Source: Magicicada septendecula
Taxonomy: Eukaryota; Arthropoda; Insecta; Hemiptera; Cicadidae
Reading direction: 5' to 3'
Assembly (NCBI GenBank): GCA_034769895.1
Contig: CM068367.1
Location: 1,316,789,046 to 1,316,853,045, forward strand
DNA length: 64,000 nucleotides
Within the stretch, counting starts at the first letter, position 1. Every line of letters begins with the position of its first letter. This document shows positions 47,701 through 58,219 of this stretch, piece by piece. The translations under genes and the position numbers were made by a program. The notes beneath the pieces are model-generated. The model made no database searches. It saw only the letters and a program-made list of their open reading frames with translations, and was not told the origin of the DNA.

Positions 47701-49135
47701 AGTAAATTTTAAAAATACACAAAAGCATTTTCTTGTCGCTATAATCTGTATTTAATAGCGTAGACAAGCGATTCCACGTGATATAAAGTAGAAAGTCAAT
47801 CATCAGAACTATCTGGGATAAGGGTACTCTGGATTATCGATTTGTTCAGATTTTTGAACATAAAGTATTATGTTCATATATTGTACACATAAAGCAACAT
47901 AAACACAAATGTAAACAATGAAACTTCCCCTGCAGAACTTTTAACAATGAAACGACTTCGAGATCGGCAGCCAGCAAACGAGCTTCAAAGCTTAGGCAAA
48001 AAACTATGATTGATTACTGTACAAACAAGCAGTAGGACTGTTCCAGTAATGTAGAAATATAAATTTACAGTGCGATGCCGTTTTATAGTGTATTGTGTCA
48101 TATTCACTGTAACTTTTAAATTATTATTATTAAATAAAGTTACTGTACTTACATATGTATTATTATTTAAATAGAAGTTTCGGTTTATCCGAAACGGGTG
48201 CGGTCCCATCAAATTCAGGTAAACGAGTTTTTAGTGTACATGAAAGTTTTATAATACCAAATTGGTTGGCAACATATTTCTATTAACAGATTTAGTTTGA
48301 GAATTGTTTTTTCTAGTTTTCTCTAAATATCTCCACTGCTAAAAATGGGATCAAAAAGTTTTAAGTAAAAATTGTTCAGGATAAAATTTCAAATAAAACT
48401 GAACTTATAAAAATTATATGGAAAAAATAGTTTTAAACGCAAATCACTCGTAAAGTTAGCAACAGGCGATTTTCAACAAATTAATGTTATTTTGAAAATA
48501 ATGGATATAAATGAATAAAATTTTATACATTTATATAGCACTAATGTATCTGAACTATCATACCCAATTTAAAATCACTTTGTTAATAATTAATGCCAAA
48601 TATAACCTCCACTGAAAGAGTATATATTTTCAACATTGTTTCGAGAAAGACCACATACCTCCCCCCTAGCCTAACCTATCACCCCACCCCAAACTGGTGC
48701 CATATGTCCCTGATTGCAGCTGAGAAAATATGGTCACCATATATATAGGCCTACAAATTTTGAAAAAGTAGGACTAACGGTTTTCCACGTGCGTACAGAA
48801 ACATTGTTAAATGAAAATTCTGTTCCAAAACATATGCTCAGCACTTATGTTAAGTATGTTTATGATTTAAAATAACATGTTGTATTGTTTGAAGTAATAA
48901 TATGTTGTTTTGTTTCAGCAAATGCAAAGATAGTGTTATGTGGTGGTAAAGCAGTGGGCAAGTCCACTCTTCTGCGCTACTTTGTTAACACCATGTTAAA
49001 AAAATTTGAAAAAGTGGTTGTGATAGATTGTGATATTGGACAGAGTGAGTTCACTATACCAGGATGTGTTTCTGTTGTTATTGTAAACAAGCCCCTTCTT
49101 GGACCAAGCTACACACATTTTATAAAACCAAAAAG
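43620..49135 (+). CDS. NOL9: NOL9/Grc3, polynucleotide 5'-hydroxyl-kinase (exons 1-2 of an incomplete gene)
   Basis: The span covers exon 1 (43620-44718), intron 1 (44719-48918, GT...AG) and exon 2 (48919-49135). Exon 1 starts at ATG (context TGTAAAATGA) and encodes a basic nucleolar N-terminus, then the conserved N-domain. Exon 2 carries the kinase P-loop GGKAVGKST (about residues 375-383) and VVVIDCDIGQSEFTIPG. In the family, NOL9/Grc3 phosphorylates 5'-OH RNA ends and acts with the LAS1 nuclease in ITS2 removal during 60S ribosome assembly. Human NOL9 has about 700 residues; about 438 codons are present and the rest is not visible before 64000. Intron 1 holds four transposon relics. Both exons are undamaged. 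Confidence 0.88.
44868..45545. other. NOL9 intron 1, nothing recognised
   Basis: AT-rich; a short ACACAC run at about 45265. Possible hAT-like end phrase CAGTAGTGGCTCACAG at 45141, not confirmed. Confidence 0.35.
45557..46129 (-). mobile_element. hAT fragment: dimerisation domain plus 5' terminal repeat
   Basis: The minus frame 45883-45557 contains NCSAERTFSVLKRIKS, the hAT C-terminal dimerisation motif, and ends about 30 residues later. The element end CAGGCCCGGATTTCCCACTA on the minus strand starts at 46129, only 250 bp upstream of that domain, so most of the transposase has been deleted internally. The other terminal repeat was not found. Confidence 0.75.
46490..46903. mobile_element. hAT-type MITE, 414 bp
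   Basis: The ends CAGCGGCGTATTTA (left) and CAGTGGTGTATCTA (right, reverse strand) are inverted, each followed by a C/G homopolymer. The flanks GAAACCCT (46482-46489) and GGAACCCT (46904-46911) are an 8-bp duplication with one change, as expected for hAT. The open frame 46664-46942 runs across the MITE end and is not a gene. Confidence 0.8.
47424..48741. mobile_element. DNA element with GGTGACCATA-type inverted ends, split by a pogo MITE
   Basis: Inverted ends GGTGACCATA (47428) and TATGGTCACC (about 48730-48739). Interior sequence includes CCGGGTCAGTACCAGATT and, at the other end, GGTGCCATATGTCCCTG read on either strand. The superfamily is not certain. A 600-bp pogo-like MITE sits inside. 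Confidence 0.5.
47637..48236. mobile_element. pogo/Tigger-type MITE, 600 bp, nested
   Basis: The ends CACTAAAAACTTGTTTATCC and, inverted, CACTAAAAACTCGTTTACC are flanked by TA on both sides (47635-47636 and 48237-48238). Internal copies of GGTTTATCCGAAAC are the usual pogo sub-terminal repeats. No transposase. Sequence differs from the Tigger at 55167, so a different source element is needed. Confidence 0.8.
48919..49135 (+). CDS. NOL9: NOL9 exon 2 (kinase P-loop)
   Basis: The acceptor TTGTTTCAG|CA completes a TCA codon with the last T of exon 1, then NAKIVLCGGKAVGKSTLLRY. Walker A and DCDIGQSEFTIPGCVSVV are intact. The donor AAAAAG|GTAAGA lies at 49136; the exon leaves in phase 2. Confidence 0.9.
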
Positions 49136-49474
49136 GTAAGAGTAGTAATTATTTATAGGTATATTGTTTTTCATACTAGTAAAATGTGTATTGTAACGTT
49201 TTGTATACTGTGTTTGTTTATTTTTGTAGAAACTGATTGTAGCTGGAAGCTATAGGTATCTAGTCATTTATAAGTTATTGCGTAATACAGTGCTATCATT
49301 ATTACATTAATAATGTAATAATAATGGTCACTCAGTAATTAAAGAGACAGAGCTATAGGAGGAAAAACTGTTTAACTAATGTGACAGTTTTCAACATGTA
49401 GTTTCAACATAATCTTCAAATAATAATTATTATTTAATGGTACTTTCACTTGTGAAACTTACTTGTTAATATTT

Positions 49475-49518
49475 CCTCAAACGCCGTTTCGGAGTTGTAT
49501 TCTCCTTCTTCAGTGAGG
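49475..49518 (-). ncRNA. Hammerhead ribozyme, family E left arm
   Basis: Exact reverse-complement copy of the 44-nt motif at 57445-57488, core intact. It is antisense relative to the Penelope ORF. Confidence 0.78.
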
Positions 49519-49584
49519 TTTGAATACGGAATGTGTCAAGTAGTCGCTAACAATCAACAAAACAAACAATACGCACACATAAAA

Positions 49585-50265
49585 TCTACAGAAAACCAAC
49601 CACAACTGACATGGTCATCATCAAATCATCCAACACAACATAAACATGCAGCCTTCAACCATATGCTATAAAGACTCACAAAAATACCTCTAAATAAGCA
49701 AGATTATAATGAAGAACTTAACACAATAAAATACATAGCACTAAAAACGGGTACAACTCTGATTTAATAAACAAATTACATAGACAAATCCTATACAAAA
49801 ACAACATAAAATACAAACAACACATAACAAAACAAATACATCACACTCACATACTACAACTCTAACACACACAGAATTGCCAACACATTCAGAAAACACA
49901 ATTACAAAATAGCATACAGAACCAACAATACCACCAGAAGACACATTAATGGCACAAACAAAGACATAGACATATACAGCAAAACAGGCGTATATAAATT
50001 AAACTGTAACGATTGCAATAAATTCTATATAGACCAGACAGGAAGATCTTTTTCCTCCAGATTTTCTGAACACACAAAAGCATTATCCAGTAACAACATA
50101 GAATCCACATTTGCCACACACATCCAGACAGAAAACCACAGTTACACCAATATAAAAAACAATCTTGTAATTTTACACTACCTACCCAAAAGTCGCAAAC
50201 TCAACACCGCAGAACAATACGAAATATACAAACAACAAAACACAACCAAACAACATACTCAGTGA
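49585..50265 (+). pseudogene. Penelope RT C-terminus and GIY-YIG endonuclease, remnant
   Basis: Frames with two or more phase changes read KIYRKPTTTDMVIIKSS, then a HAAFNHML block, DYNEELNTIKYIALKNGYNS, LINKLHRQILYKNNIKY, then GVYKLNCNDCNKFYIDQTGR, the GIY-YIG start (Gly of YIG replaced by Asp in YIDQ), RFSEHTKALSS and STFATHIQTENHSY. The RT palm with YxDD is absent, so the copy is 5'-truncated right behind the left arm. Confidence 0.85.
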
Positions 50266-50849
50266 CCATTTACAATTTAAATCAAACACACTATTCGACA
50301 CAATAATACACAATGCATACAACAATTCAGAATCCCGCGCCAACCCCCTTCCATCTCCACACCCCCACACACAACCAGTCACCTAAAATATCGGTATGGA
50401 GAACCATACAGGACTTCCATGTTCTAACATTTATATTTAAAATCATATTCGAAATGAAATATTTCCATAGAAACTACGTCTTTCTACTTATTGCTTCAGC
50501 ATTAACCACAGTACTGTGGTCACAAACGTATACCACCTCACGTTTTCACACTCGATTTTTACTGATGATGGCAGTCGATGGCACTGCAGAAAAGTCTGGT
50601 TTTACAGAACACATTGGACTACGACTAAACAGCCCAGGAAGCAATTTTAACAAAAAACTACTTCTTTGTTGCCGATAACGTAGTACAAATAAAAAATTCT
50701 CCCCTCCAACTTCAACTATAATTTTTAATAATAGAAAATTACCCCCACCCCGTTCACCTAACCTCTTCATTTATAGATATTTCATCTACATTTCTACAGT
50801 GGTTTCTTCTTATCAGGATACTTTATTTATAAAAATTAAGTACTTTACT

Positions 50850-52133
50850 CTCGTTAAATTATAAAATGTTTCAAGTAAACTACCCGTTTCTCTTAACCGA
50901 TCTTCTCCAAAATCAATAGACCGTCAGTCCTCTACAATTCAGGGATGCATGCAAAAATATATTTGATTCTGTTTGAATGTGTGGCAGTTATCGTTCGTCA
51001 TGGAAACATTTCTCTTGTTACAACTTAAAATGTTGCAGGTAAACTACCCCTTTCCCTTAACCGATCTTCACCAAAATCAACAGACCTTGAGTTCTCTAAA
51101 ACTCAGGAAAGTGTGCAAAATATTATTTGATTCTCTTTGAATTTTCGGCAGTTATCGTTCGTCATAAAAAAATTAACCTTTTTAAAACATAAAACGTTGC
51201 TGATAAACTACCCCTTTCCCTTAACCGAACTTCAACAAAATCAACAGACCTTGAGTTCTCTTTAGTTCAAAAAGGTATGCAAAAACGTAGTTGATTCTGT
51301 TTTAATTTACGGCAGTTATCATCCGTCATATAAAAAATTACCCTTGTCAAAACATAAAATGTTGCAGGTAAAATACCCCTTTCCCTTAACCGATCTTCAC
51401 CAACACCAATAAGTATTGAGAACTCTACAATACAGGCCTGTATGCAAAACATCATTTGATTCTGTTTGAATTTGCGGCTCTTATCGTTTGCCATAGAAAA
51501 AAATTACCCTTGATAAAAAACCGTTGCAGGTAAACTACCCCTTTCCCTTAACCGATCTTCACCAAAAACAATAGGTCTTGAGTACTCTACAAATCAGGGC
51601 TACATGCAAAAATTTATTTGATTTTGTTTGATTTTGCGGCTGATATCGTTTGCCATAGAAAATACCCTTGTTAAAACATAAAACGTTGCAGGTAAACTAC
51701 CGTTTTCCCTTAACCGATCTTCAACAAAATCAACAGACCTCGAGTTCTGTATAATTCAAAAAGGTATGCAGAAGAGTCGTTGATTCTGTTTTAATGTACG
51801 GCAGTTATCGTTCGTCATAAAAAAAATTACCCTTGTTAAAACATAAAATGTTCCTGGTAAACTACCCTATTCCCTTAACCGATCTTCACCAAAAACTGTA
51901 GGTCTTGAGATCTCTAAAATTGAGGGCTGTATGCAAATAATCATTTGATTCTGTTTGAATTTGCGGCAGTTATCGATCGTCATATAAAATATTACCCTTG
52001 TTAAAACATAAAATGTTGCAGGTAAACTACCCCTTTCCCTAAACCAATCTTCACCAACACCAATAGGTCTTGAGTACTCTGCAAATCAGGGCTACATGCA
52101 AAAAAGTATTTGATTCTGTTTGAATTTGCGACT
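50850..52133. repeat. 163-bp tandem array, units 1-8
   Basis: The anchor CCCTTAACCGATCTTCACC recurs near 50890, 51050, 51207, 51380, 51543, 51705, 51869 and 52034. Units share TGATTCTGTTTGAATTTGCGG and ATCGTTYGCCATA. Divergence between units is moderate. Units 9 and 10 follow the insertion at 54699-55055. Confidence 0.9.
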
Positions 52134-54694
52134 TGTAACCCCTTTTTCAACTTTCAGACTTTATAAAAAAAACCCTTTTATATTTATTTTTTTTATTTTT
52201 TTTTGAAAGAGGGGCCACTAGTTATTTAAAACTAGGCAAGAGCCTAGAGAAGCCAAAACTGCGCTGGGTCCAGTATGACGGGACTTGCAATTAAACTCGT
52301 TGTTAAGCAACAATAACAATTTTATTCAGCCATTTCAAATAACATGTAAGTATCACTCCCAGTATACAATATACTTTTATCGAATTGAAAAAACTTCGTT
52401 ACAAACTTTTACTCCCCTCCCTGTCATTACAATCCTCTGAAAATATACACGTGTAATCTCATAAAATTAGAATATATGTAAACATCAGCATAATACTTTC
52501 TCCCAAATATACATAAATAGAACATCAATCAATATAGTTACATAAATACACATAGCACACACATATCTATACACACACACATATACTACACACATGTTCA
52601 CCTGGCAGGCAGCCCATATACATTTCACCATGCCTCCGAAGAATACAATCCTCAGTATCTGTGACCTAGACCCCCATCCCAAACTACTGTAAAAGGGTAA
52701 AGTGCCCAGCCTCCATAAAAAACTTTTCATAAACCAATCCATTAACCTGTCCGGTTATGACTGCGTTGCAACCAATGAAATTATTACAAGTATTCAAATA
52801 TTAGAAAGGTTTCCCCAGATAGGAATGTGCCATCGCCAGGTCAACATGGCTTCCGTACAAAATGTATAACAGAATTTATGATTTAAAGTAAGAATCAATA
52901 GTGTACTCATATTAACAACTGAACTAGTAATACACTTGCTATGGCAGTAAAAGAAAATGAATGAAATTTCACTTATTACTGAATTATTACAGAGTTAAGA
53001 TAAATTTTATAAAATATATATAATAAGGTTTATGATTGAAAAGTAAGAACCAATAGTGTGCTCATATTAACAACTGAATTAGTAATACGCTGGCTATGGC
53101 AGTAAAAGAAAATGAATGAAATTTCACTTATTACTGAATTATTACAGAGTTAAGATAAATTTTTATAAAATATATATAATGACAATTTTAATGAAAAAAA
53201 CTTCATAACATCAGCCCGTAAGAAAACACATTTGAGGTGTTCATACAGAATTGGCTTGGCCACAGGCGAGGCCATGCACACCACCAGATCCAGCAAACTA
53301 AAACATGCTATGTACCTGTAGATAACGGCACCAGCAGGTGAGCTCCACAGGTTACAGCACCTCCCCAACCCTTTAAATCTACTTAAAAAAAAAACAAAAC
53401 CCATATAGAGCTATGAATACCCTTAATCAATGCAAGCATAATTCACCCCCCTATAAATCAGTAATCTTAAGGCACACACACTTTTACTGTAAAAGAAAAT
53501 TTCGCAGCAAAATTCGGTGACGCATGACCCCGTCCGGGCTCACACTTACTCAGGGGGGCTTAAGCCTTAGTAAAATACACTGACAAAATTTACAAGCACT
53601 AATTGTCTCGCTGGACTTGTGTACCAACAACTTTAACTGGAGATGTTCCAGGAAGAGAATCAGATGTTCTACATTGTAGAGGCCAAAAATATATATAAAT
53701 GGGTTAAATGTCACCTGGTATAATCCGGCACAAAACCTGACGTACTCATGGTGTATTGTCCAGTTCTTCCTCCCGACGGCACAGACGGAGAATCACTCGT
53801 GTAATACCATTGGTGGCAGATGTTTGGCCACCCACTGAAGTGAATCGGGAATTGTCTTAGGTCGGGAACCCTGAACAATTATATATATGGACAATTACTC
53901 AAATGTTACCTAATTCACAATCCCCCTAGACACTGGCATAATTCACACACTACCACATGCTCAGATTAAAAGAAAATTTTGAAAAAATTTAAGAATGCAC
54001 AGAAATGACCTTCAGTAAAAAAATTTAGAAATAAATGACTAGTATTTATAGATTGTTCGTCAACTTAATAATCCCTTATTACAATTTCGAGACGAGTTGC
54101 AAACTTAAACAGGTTCATAATACATGTACAATTTCATATACCTCTACATTTAGTTAATAAAACATTCTCTTACGCCCCCTTTTAATTATAATGATATGAT
54201 TATGATATAATTAGAAAAAATACACAGCCATAAATACTTTAACTTAGCCAGTGTTAAATTTCAAGACATGCATAAACAGAATTTAACCCGCGCTTGCCAC
54301 GTGGTGACTTTCGTATATATATCGCATTGCATCGGCATTAATTTAAGCTAAATTACAATTCTTTTATTAAATAATAAGTAAGTTACCTTGAACAGACTTA
54401 ACGGAGAGTCGCGTAGTCGTTTATCTAATCATGGTAGATTTTAGCAGACAAAAATTCAAACTGGTTGCCGCCGGGAGAGAATGGTTGCTGGGTAGCGTTC
54501 GGCTGCCTGGCGAATACTGCTCAGCACAGTCACAGGAAAAATATTACGTATCGCTCCCGACAGAGCGCGCGCGGATCGACAACAAAGCATGTAGATAACA
54601 GCATAGACCCCGCTCAGATAATTAATACACAAACCCCGCAATGACAGTCACATAATTAACTGGGAAATAGCCGAGTATCCCAAAACTCGGCACA
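52134..54694. mobile_element. 2.56 kb TG...CA insertion, probably a large solo LTR or LARD
   Basis: It begins TGTAACCCC and ends CGGCACA, flanked by a 4-bp duplication GACT (52130-52133 and 54695-54698) that reconstitutes the tandem unit when the insert is removed. No transposase, RT or gag is seen. An internal ~165-bp tandem duplication lies at about 52870-53200 (AATAGTGTACTCATATTAACAACTGA occurs twice with small changes). I found no repeated terminal block, so a solo LTR is the simplest reading. Confidence 0.65.
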
Positions 54695-54698
54695 GACT

Positions 54699-55055
54699 CT
54701 TATCGTTTGCTATAAAAAATACCCTTTTAAAACATAAAATGTAGCAGGTAAACTACCCCTTTCCCTTAACCGATCTTCACCAAAATCAATAGATTTTGAG
54801 AACTCTACAATTCAGGGCAGTATGCAAAAAATTATTTGATTCTGTTTGAATTTGCGGCTGTTATCGTTTGCCATAGAAAACAATTACCCTTGATTAAAAA
54901 AAAACCGTTGCAGGTAAATTACCCCTTTCCCTCAACCGATCTTCACCAAAAACAATAGGTCGTGAGTACTCTACAAATCAGGGCTGTATGCAAAAAATGA
55001 TTCGATTCAGTTTGAATTTGCGGCTGTTATCGTTTGCCATAGAAAAAAAAATCTA
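54699..55055. repeat. 163-bp tandem array, units 9-10
   Basis: Continuation of the array with anchors at about 54764 and 54929. The unit cut at 52133 resumes here. Confidence 0.88.
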
Positions 55056-55166
55056 CAGACACACACACAGACACTTTTCGAAAAATGACTTTTTTTCATG
55101 TTTTAAGTGTAGTACAATCAGAATCTGCAATAATCTCGAACACGATTTTTTTTTGCGATCACCATA

Positions 55167-57366
55167 CAGTAGAACCTCGTTAACCCGGACCTCTTTAATC
55201 CGGACGTCCGGATAACCCGGACCAGTTTTGGAAAAAAAAATTACATGTATGTTGTTCAGCGTAGTAAATGAAGACTTGTTTTACAGACAATAAATCGGTA
55301 TTCTCAGTAGGTACATTACTCGAATTCACTTGCCAGCGGGCGAGTTCATTGCACTCACCCCACCTGCTGTTGCTACGCAGCAAACTGGTGACTCAACCCT
55401 CTCCTTCCCCTCCCCGCACCTCGCACTTGACATTGACCTAGAAACAACATTCCTCAGTTGCGCTGCAATCTCGGTAGTGTTCGCGTGTTGTCCTAGTGTC
55501 ACTGTCGAGGTACAGTATCGTTGTGCTGTTTCGTTAGCGTGTTGTTTGCGATAGCGACGAAACGTAAAAACGTTGTGACTATGAAAAAAAGGATGGAAGC
55601 ATTGACAAGAATTGATAAGGGAGAATCGTTAAAGAACATTGCTGCTGAGTTTGGAGTAGGAACATCGACCGTATCTGATTGGAAAAAGAACAGAAAACGC
55701 ATTGAAGACTTTTGTTTCAAAATGATTTCTAAGGACAGTTTGGATAATCGGTGTAAAGCAAAAACTGCTAAACTAGAAACTCTGGATGAAGCATTGTTTG
55801 TCTGGTTTTGTGCTGAAAGAGAACGTGGTTTGCCGATTTCTGGACCCATCATCCAACAGAAAGCATTGAGTTTGAACAAACAGTTGCCCCATGGAGACCC
55901 GAGTTTTACAGCTAGCCAGGGGTGGTTGGACAGATGGAAAAAACGGCATGGAGTGCGTCAACTTACAATCACTGGAGAAAGCTTGTCAGGTGATGTTGAA
56001 GCGGCAGAAAAATTTAAAAAAGAGTTTGAAGACTTTATTAAAAAGGAAGAACTGACTGCAGATCAAGTTTACAATGCTGATGAATCCGGTTTATTTTACC
56101 GGATGTTGCCGAGTAAAACGCTAGCCTCAAAATTAGGAGATTCAGCGAAAGGGTATAAAAAAGGGAAAGACCGCCTCACCATAATGGCTTGCAGTAATGC
56201 GTCAGGAAAGCACAAAATTCCTCTCCTTATAATAGGGAAGTCTAAAAACCCCCGTGCATTGAAAAATGTGAAACGAGGCTCATTGCCTGTCGTTTACAGC
56301 TCACAAAAAAGTGCTTGGATGGTTAGTGACATTTTCAAACAATGGTTTTTCGAGAATTTTGTGCCGTCAGTAAAAAAATATTTGAAGAACTGTAGCCTTC
56401 CCAACAAGGCGGTTTTGCTGATTGACAATGCGCCTTCGCATCCGTCTGTCAATGAACTAGTCAAAGATGACATTTCAGTGAAGTTTTTACCACCTAATGT
56501 AACTTCTCTCGTTCAACCGATGGACCAAGGAGTTCTAGAAAAAATAAAAAAAGTGTACAAAAGGCAAATGCTAAGTCAACTGGTAGAGGACGAAGGAGAG
56601 CATGGTGTGGTAGAGGTGCTGAAATCTTTTAACGTAAAGACTGTTATTTATATGATTGCGGAAGCTTGGGACCAGGTTGGAAGAGAAACTTTGATAAAGT
56701 CATGGAAAAAGTTGTGGCCTGGTGTGTGTGACTTGCCAGAAAACAATACAATTGAAGAAGAAGAAAAAATAAGTGTGGAAGAAGATTTTATAGACATTTT
56801 TAAAAATATCGATGGCTGTTCCGATGTTGATGAAGAAGACATTGACAATTGGTTGCAAATTGACAATGACGGAGGTTATAAAGCGTTCACAGAGGAAGAA
56901 ATTATTGCATCATGCAGTGTTACAGAAAATGAAAATGAAGAGGATTCAGACAGTGTTGATGAACCAGCTGTGGTTATGACCCATGCAGAAACAGTAGCAA
57001 ACATAGATAAATTGATGGTTTATTTCGAGAGTCAAGCCGAAACATCGCCAAACGAACTTCTAATGCTAAAGCGGATGCGAGATCGCGCTGCTCGTAAGCG
57101 ATACACAAAACTGAGGCAGCAAAAGCTCACTGCCTTTTTTACTACCGACTAGTTTGTACCTGTATTGTGTACAGTGTAAATACATATTATGTGTTTTTAG
57201 GTGAAAGTGTGCCGATAATAATTTTTAAACTCCATTAAAAATACTGTATTTTTGGTAAGTACATGTTCTTTTTTATCGTTTTTCCCTCATTCTCTGGATA
57301 ACCCGGATTTTCGTTAACTCGGATCGGCCCCGGCCCCAGTTGATCCGGGTTAACGAGGTTCTACTG
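55167..57366 (+). mobile_element. Complete Tigger (pogo) DNA transposon
   Basis: 2200 bp with 23-bp perfect terminal inverted repeats starting CAGTAGAACCTCGTTAACCC and a TA duplication on both sides (55165-55166, 57367-57368). A single uninterrupted transposase frame fills it. Ends and ORF are both intact, so this is a recent copy, possibly still mobile. It sits within the NOL9 gene, presumably in an intron. Confidence 0.95.
55521..57152 (+). CDS. Tigger/pogo transposase
   Basis: 543 codons with no stop. The order is a psq/CENP-B-type N-terminal helix-turn-helix (LKNIAAEFGVGTSTVSDWKKNR, about residues 38-60), a second CENP-B-type DNA-binding domain (ALSLNKQLPHG; GWLDRWKKRHGVRQL, about 110-145), a DDE core (VYNADESGLFYRMLP; VLLIDNAPSHPSVNEL; TSLVQPMDQGVLEKIKK) and an acidic tail ending RKRYTKLRQQKLTAFF. 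It cuts and pastes at TA. The first ATG (55521) adds ten residues not typical of the family. The usual start would fall at 55551, where the codon is ATA (IATKRKNVV), or translation may begin at the ATG at 55581. Confidence 0.93.
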   Translation: MCCFVSVLFAIATKRKNVVTMKKRMEALTRIDKGESLKNIAAEFGVGTSTVSDWKKNRKRIEDFCFKMISKDSLDNRCKAKTAKLETLDEALFVWFCAERERGLPISGPIIQQKALSLNKQLPHGDPSFTASQGWLDRWKKRHGVRQLTITGESLSGDVEAAEKFKKEFEDFIKKEELTADQVYNADESGLFYRMLPSKTLASKLGDSAKGYKKGKDRLTIMACSNASGKHKIPLLIIGKSKNPRALKNVKRGSLPVVYSSQKSAWMVSDIFKQWFFENFVPSVKKYLKNCSLPNKAVLLIDNAPSHPSVNELVKDDISVKFLPPNVTSLVQPMDQGVLEKIKKVYKRQMLSQLVEDEGEHGVVEVLKSFNVKTVIYMIAEAWDQVGRETLIKSWKKLWPGVCDLPENNTIEEEEKISVEEDFIDIFKNIDGCSDVDEEDIDNWLQIDNDGGYKAFTEEEIIASCSVTENENEEDSDSVDEPAVVMTHAETVANIDKLMVYFESQAETSPNELLMLKRMRDRAARKRYTKLRQQKLTAFFTTD

Positions 57367-57444
57367 TACTTCCATTTTCTTAAGGAACATGGAAGTAAAA
57401 AACCGTTACAAATTACCGACTACTTGACACATTCCATATTCAAA

Positions 57445-57488
57445 CCTCACTGAAGAAGGAGAATACAACTCCGAAACGGCGTTTGAGG
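57445..57488 (+). ncRNA. Hammerhead ribozyme, family E right arm
   Basis: Stem I CCTCA (57445-57449), core CTGAAGA (57450-57456), extra A, stem II GGAG/CTCC (57458-57472, 7-nt loop), core GAA (57473-57475), stem III AC-ggc-GT (57476-57482), cleavage base T (57483), stem I TGAGG (57484-57488). Every conserved base is present and stem I is perfect. Sense to the Penelope ORF. Confidence 0.8.
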
Positions 57489-57543
57489 GAATATCAACAA
57501 GTAAGTTTCACAAGTGAAAGTACCATTAAATAATAATTATTAA

Positions 57544-58219
57544 GTGCTGTGAAAAAAGTAGTGATGAACATTCAAAATAATATCTTCAAATAAATTTGTG
57601 TACGTCCCCCACCTCTTCACAAGCTTTCACTTCACATGCCTGCTGCAAAAAATCATTTAGAAAACTTTTATTTACCTCTGTGTTGCTCTAAAACTTGACA
57701 CCATATAACACTTCCTTAAGTAGATTCATAGCGAGTAGAAGAGAAAGTGAGATCATTTAACTAGTTACTGTGGTTCGCCGCAGCGTGGCGCTAGCATCGC
57801 CAGTTGTTGTTTACGCGAGCGTGAAGCATGGAGATAAATTTTAATACAAACACAATTCTACTTATTTGAAACTGTCGTGAAATGTTTTTACATGTTGTAA
57901 CAATTAAAAAGATATTTACGACACTGCAATGTGTAAAGATACAAAAGGATATAAGATTTAAACAATGTACTCTCCCTGAGATGTCAGCAGTTCAAAACCT
58001 TCGAAAATTTCTGAGAAGATTTAGCCGATTTTGTACTGGTCGTTTCTCTATGTATTTACTTCGTACAGAAAAAGAATCGGCACTGGATATATTTGAAAAT
58101 TAGCTTGCTTACAATGTCTAGTGTGTGTGTTCCCTATGCAGTCCGTTGTGGGCACATTAATTTCTTTGATTTCATCCAAACATTCATAAAAAATATCTCA
58201 CCACATAGTGTTTGGTGAA
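57544..58219. other. Non-coding, nothing recognised
   Basis: Between the family E arm and the THAP transposase. Contains a GC-rich short stretch at 57770-57830 that may be the left end of the P-type element. The open frame 57882-58103 has no motif. Confidence 0.35.

Larger units (their letters stand above)
50395..55150 (+). repeat. Repeat X, expanded copy (interrupted)
   Basis: Homologous to the minus-strand copy 26560-27260, sharing both ends, but with ten tandem 163-bp units in place of one. It is interrupted by the insertion 52134-54694, and the Tigger is inserted just beyond its right end. The 50500-50690 part contains a weak hammerhead-like ACTGATGATGGC core. Confidence 0.7.
49423..57543 (+). 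mobile_element. Family E Penelope-like segment with hammerhead-bearing inverted arms
   Basis: The arms 49423-49549 and 57412-57543 are inverted and nearly identical over ~125 bp. Each has a complete hammerhead core, minus strand on the left and plus on the right. Directly inside the left arm is a plus-strand Penelope remnant (49585-50265). The rest of the 8.1 kb is repeat X with its 163-bp array, a 2.56 kb insertion and a Tigger. The simplest reading is one Penelope insertion later enlarged by other elements. Whether repeat X is its native 3' part is unclear. Confidence 0.65.

Noticed and set aside
50313..50678. 121-codon frame considered as a further NOL9 exon
   Set aside because: The sequence is repeat X, also present at 26560-27260, and no NOL9 similarity is visible.
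50850..52133. Regularly spaced repeats that could suggest a CRISPR-like array
   Set aside because: The whole 163-bp unit is repeated, not a short repeat with unique spacers, and the locus is in a eukaryotic intron within a transposon-like repeat.
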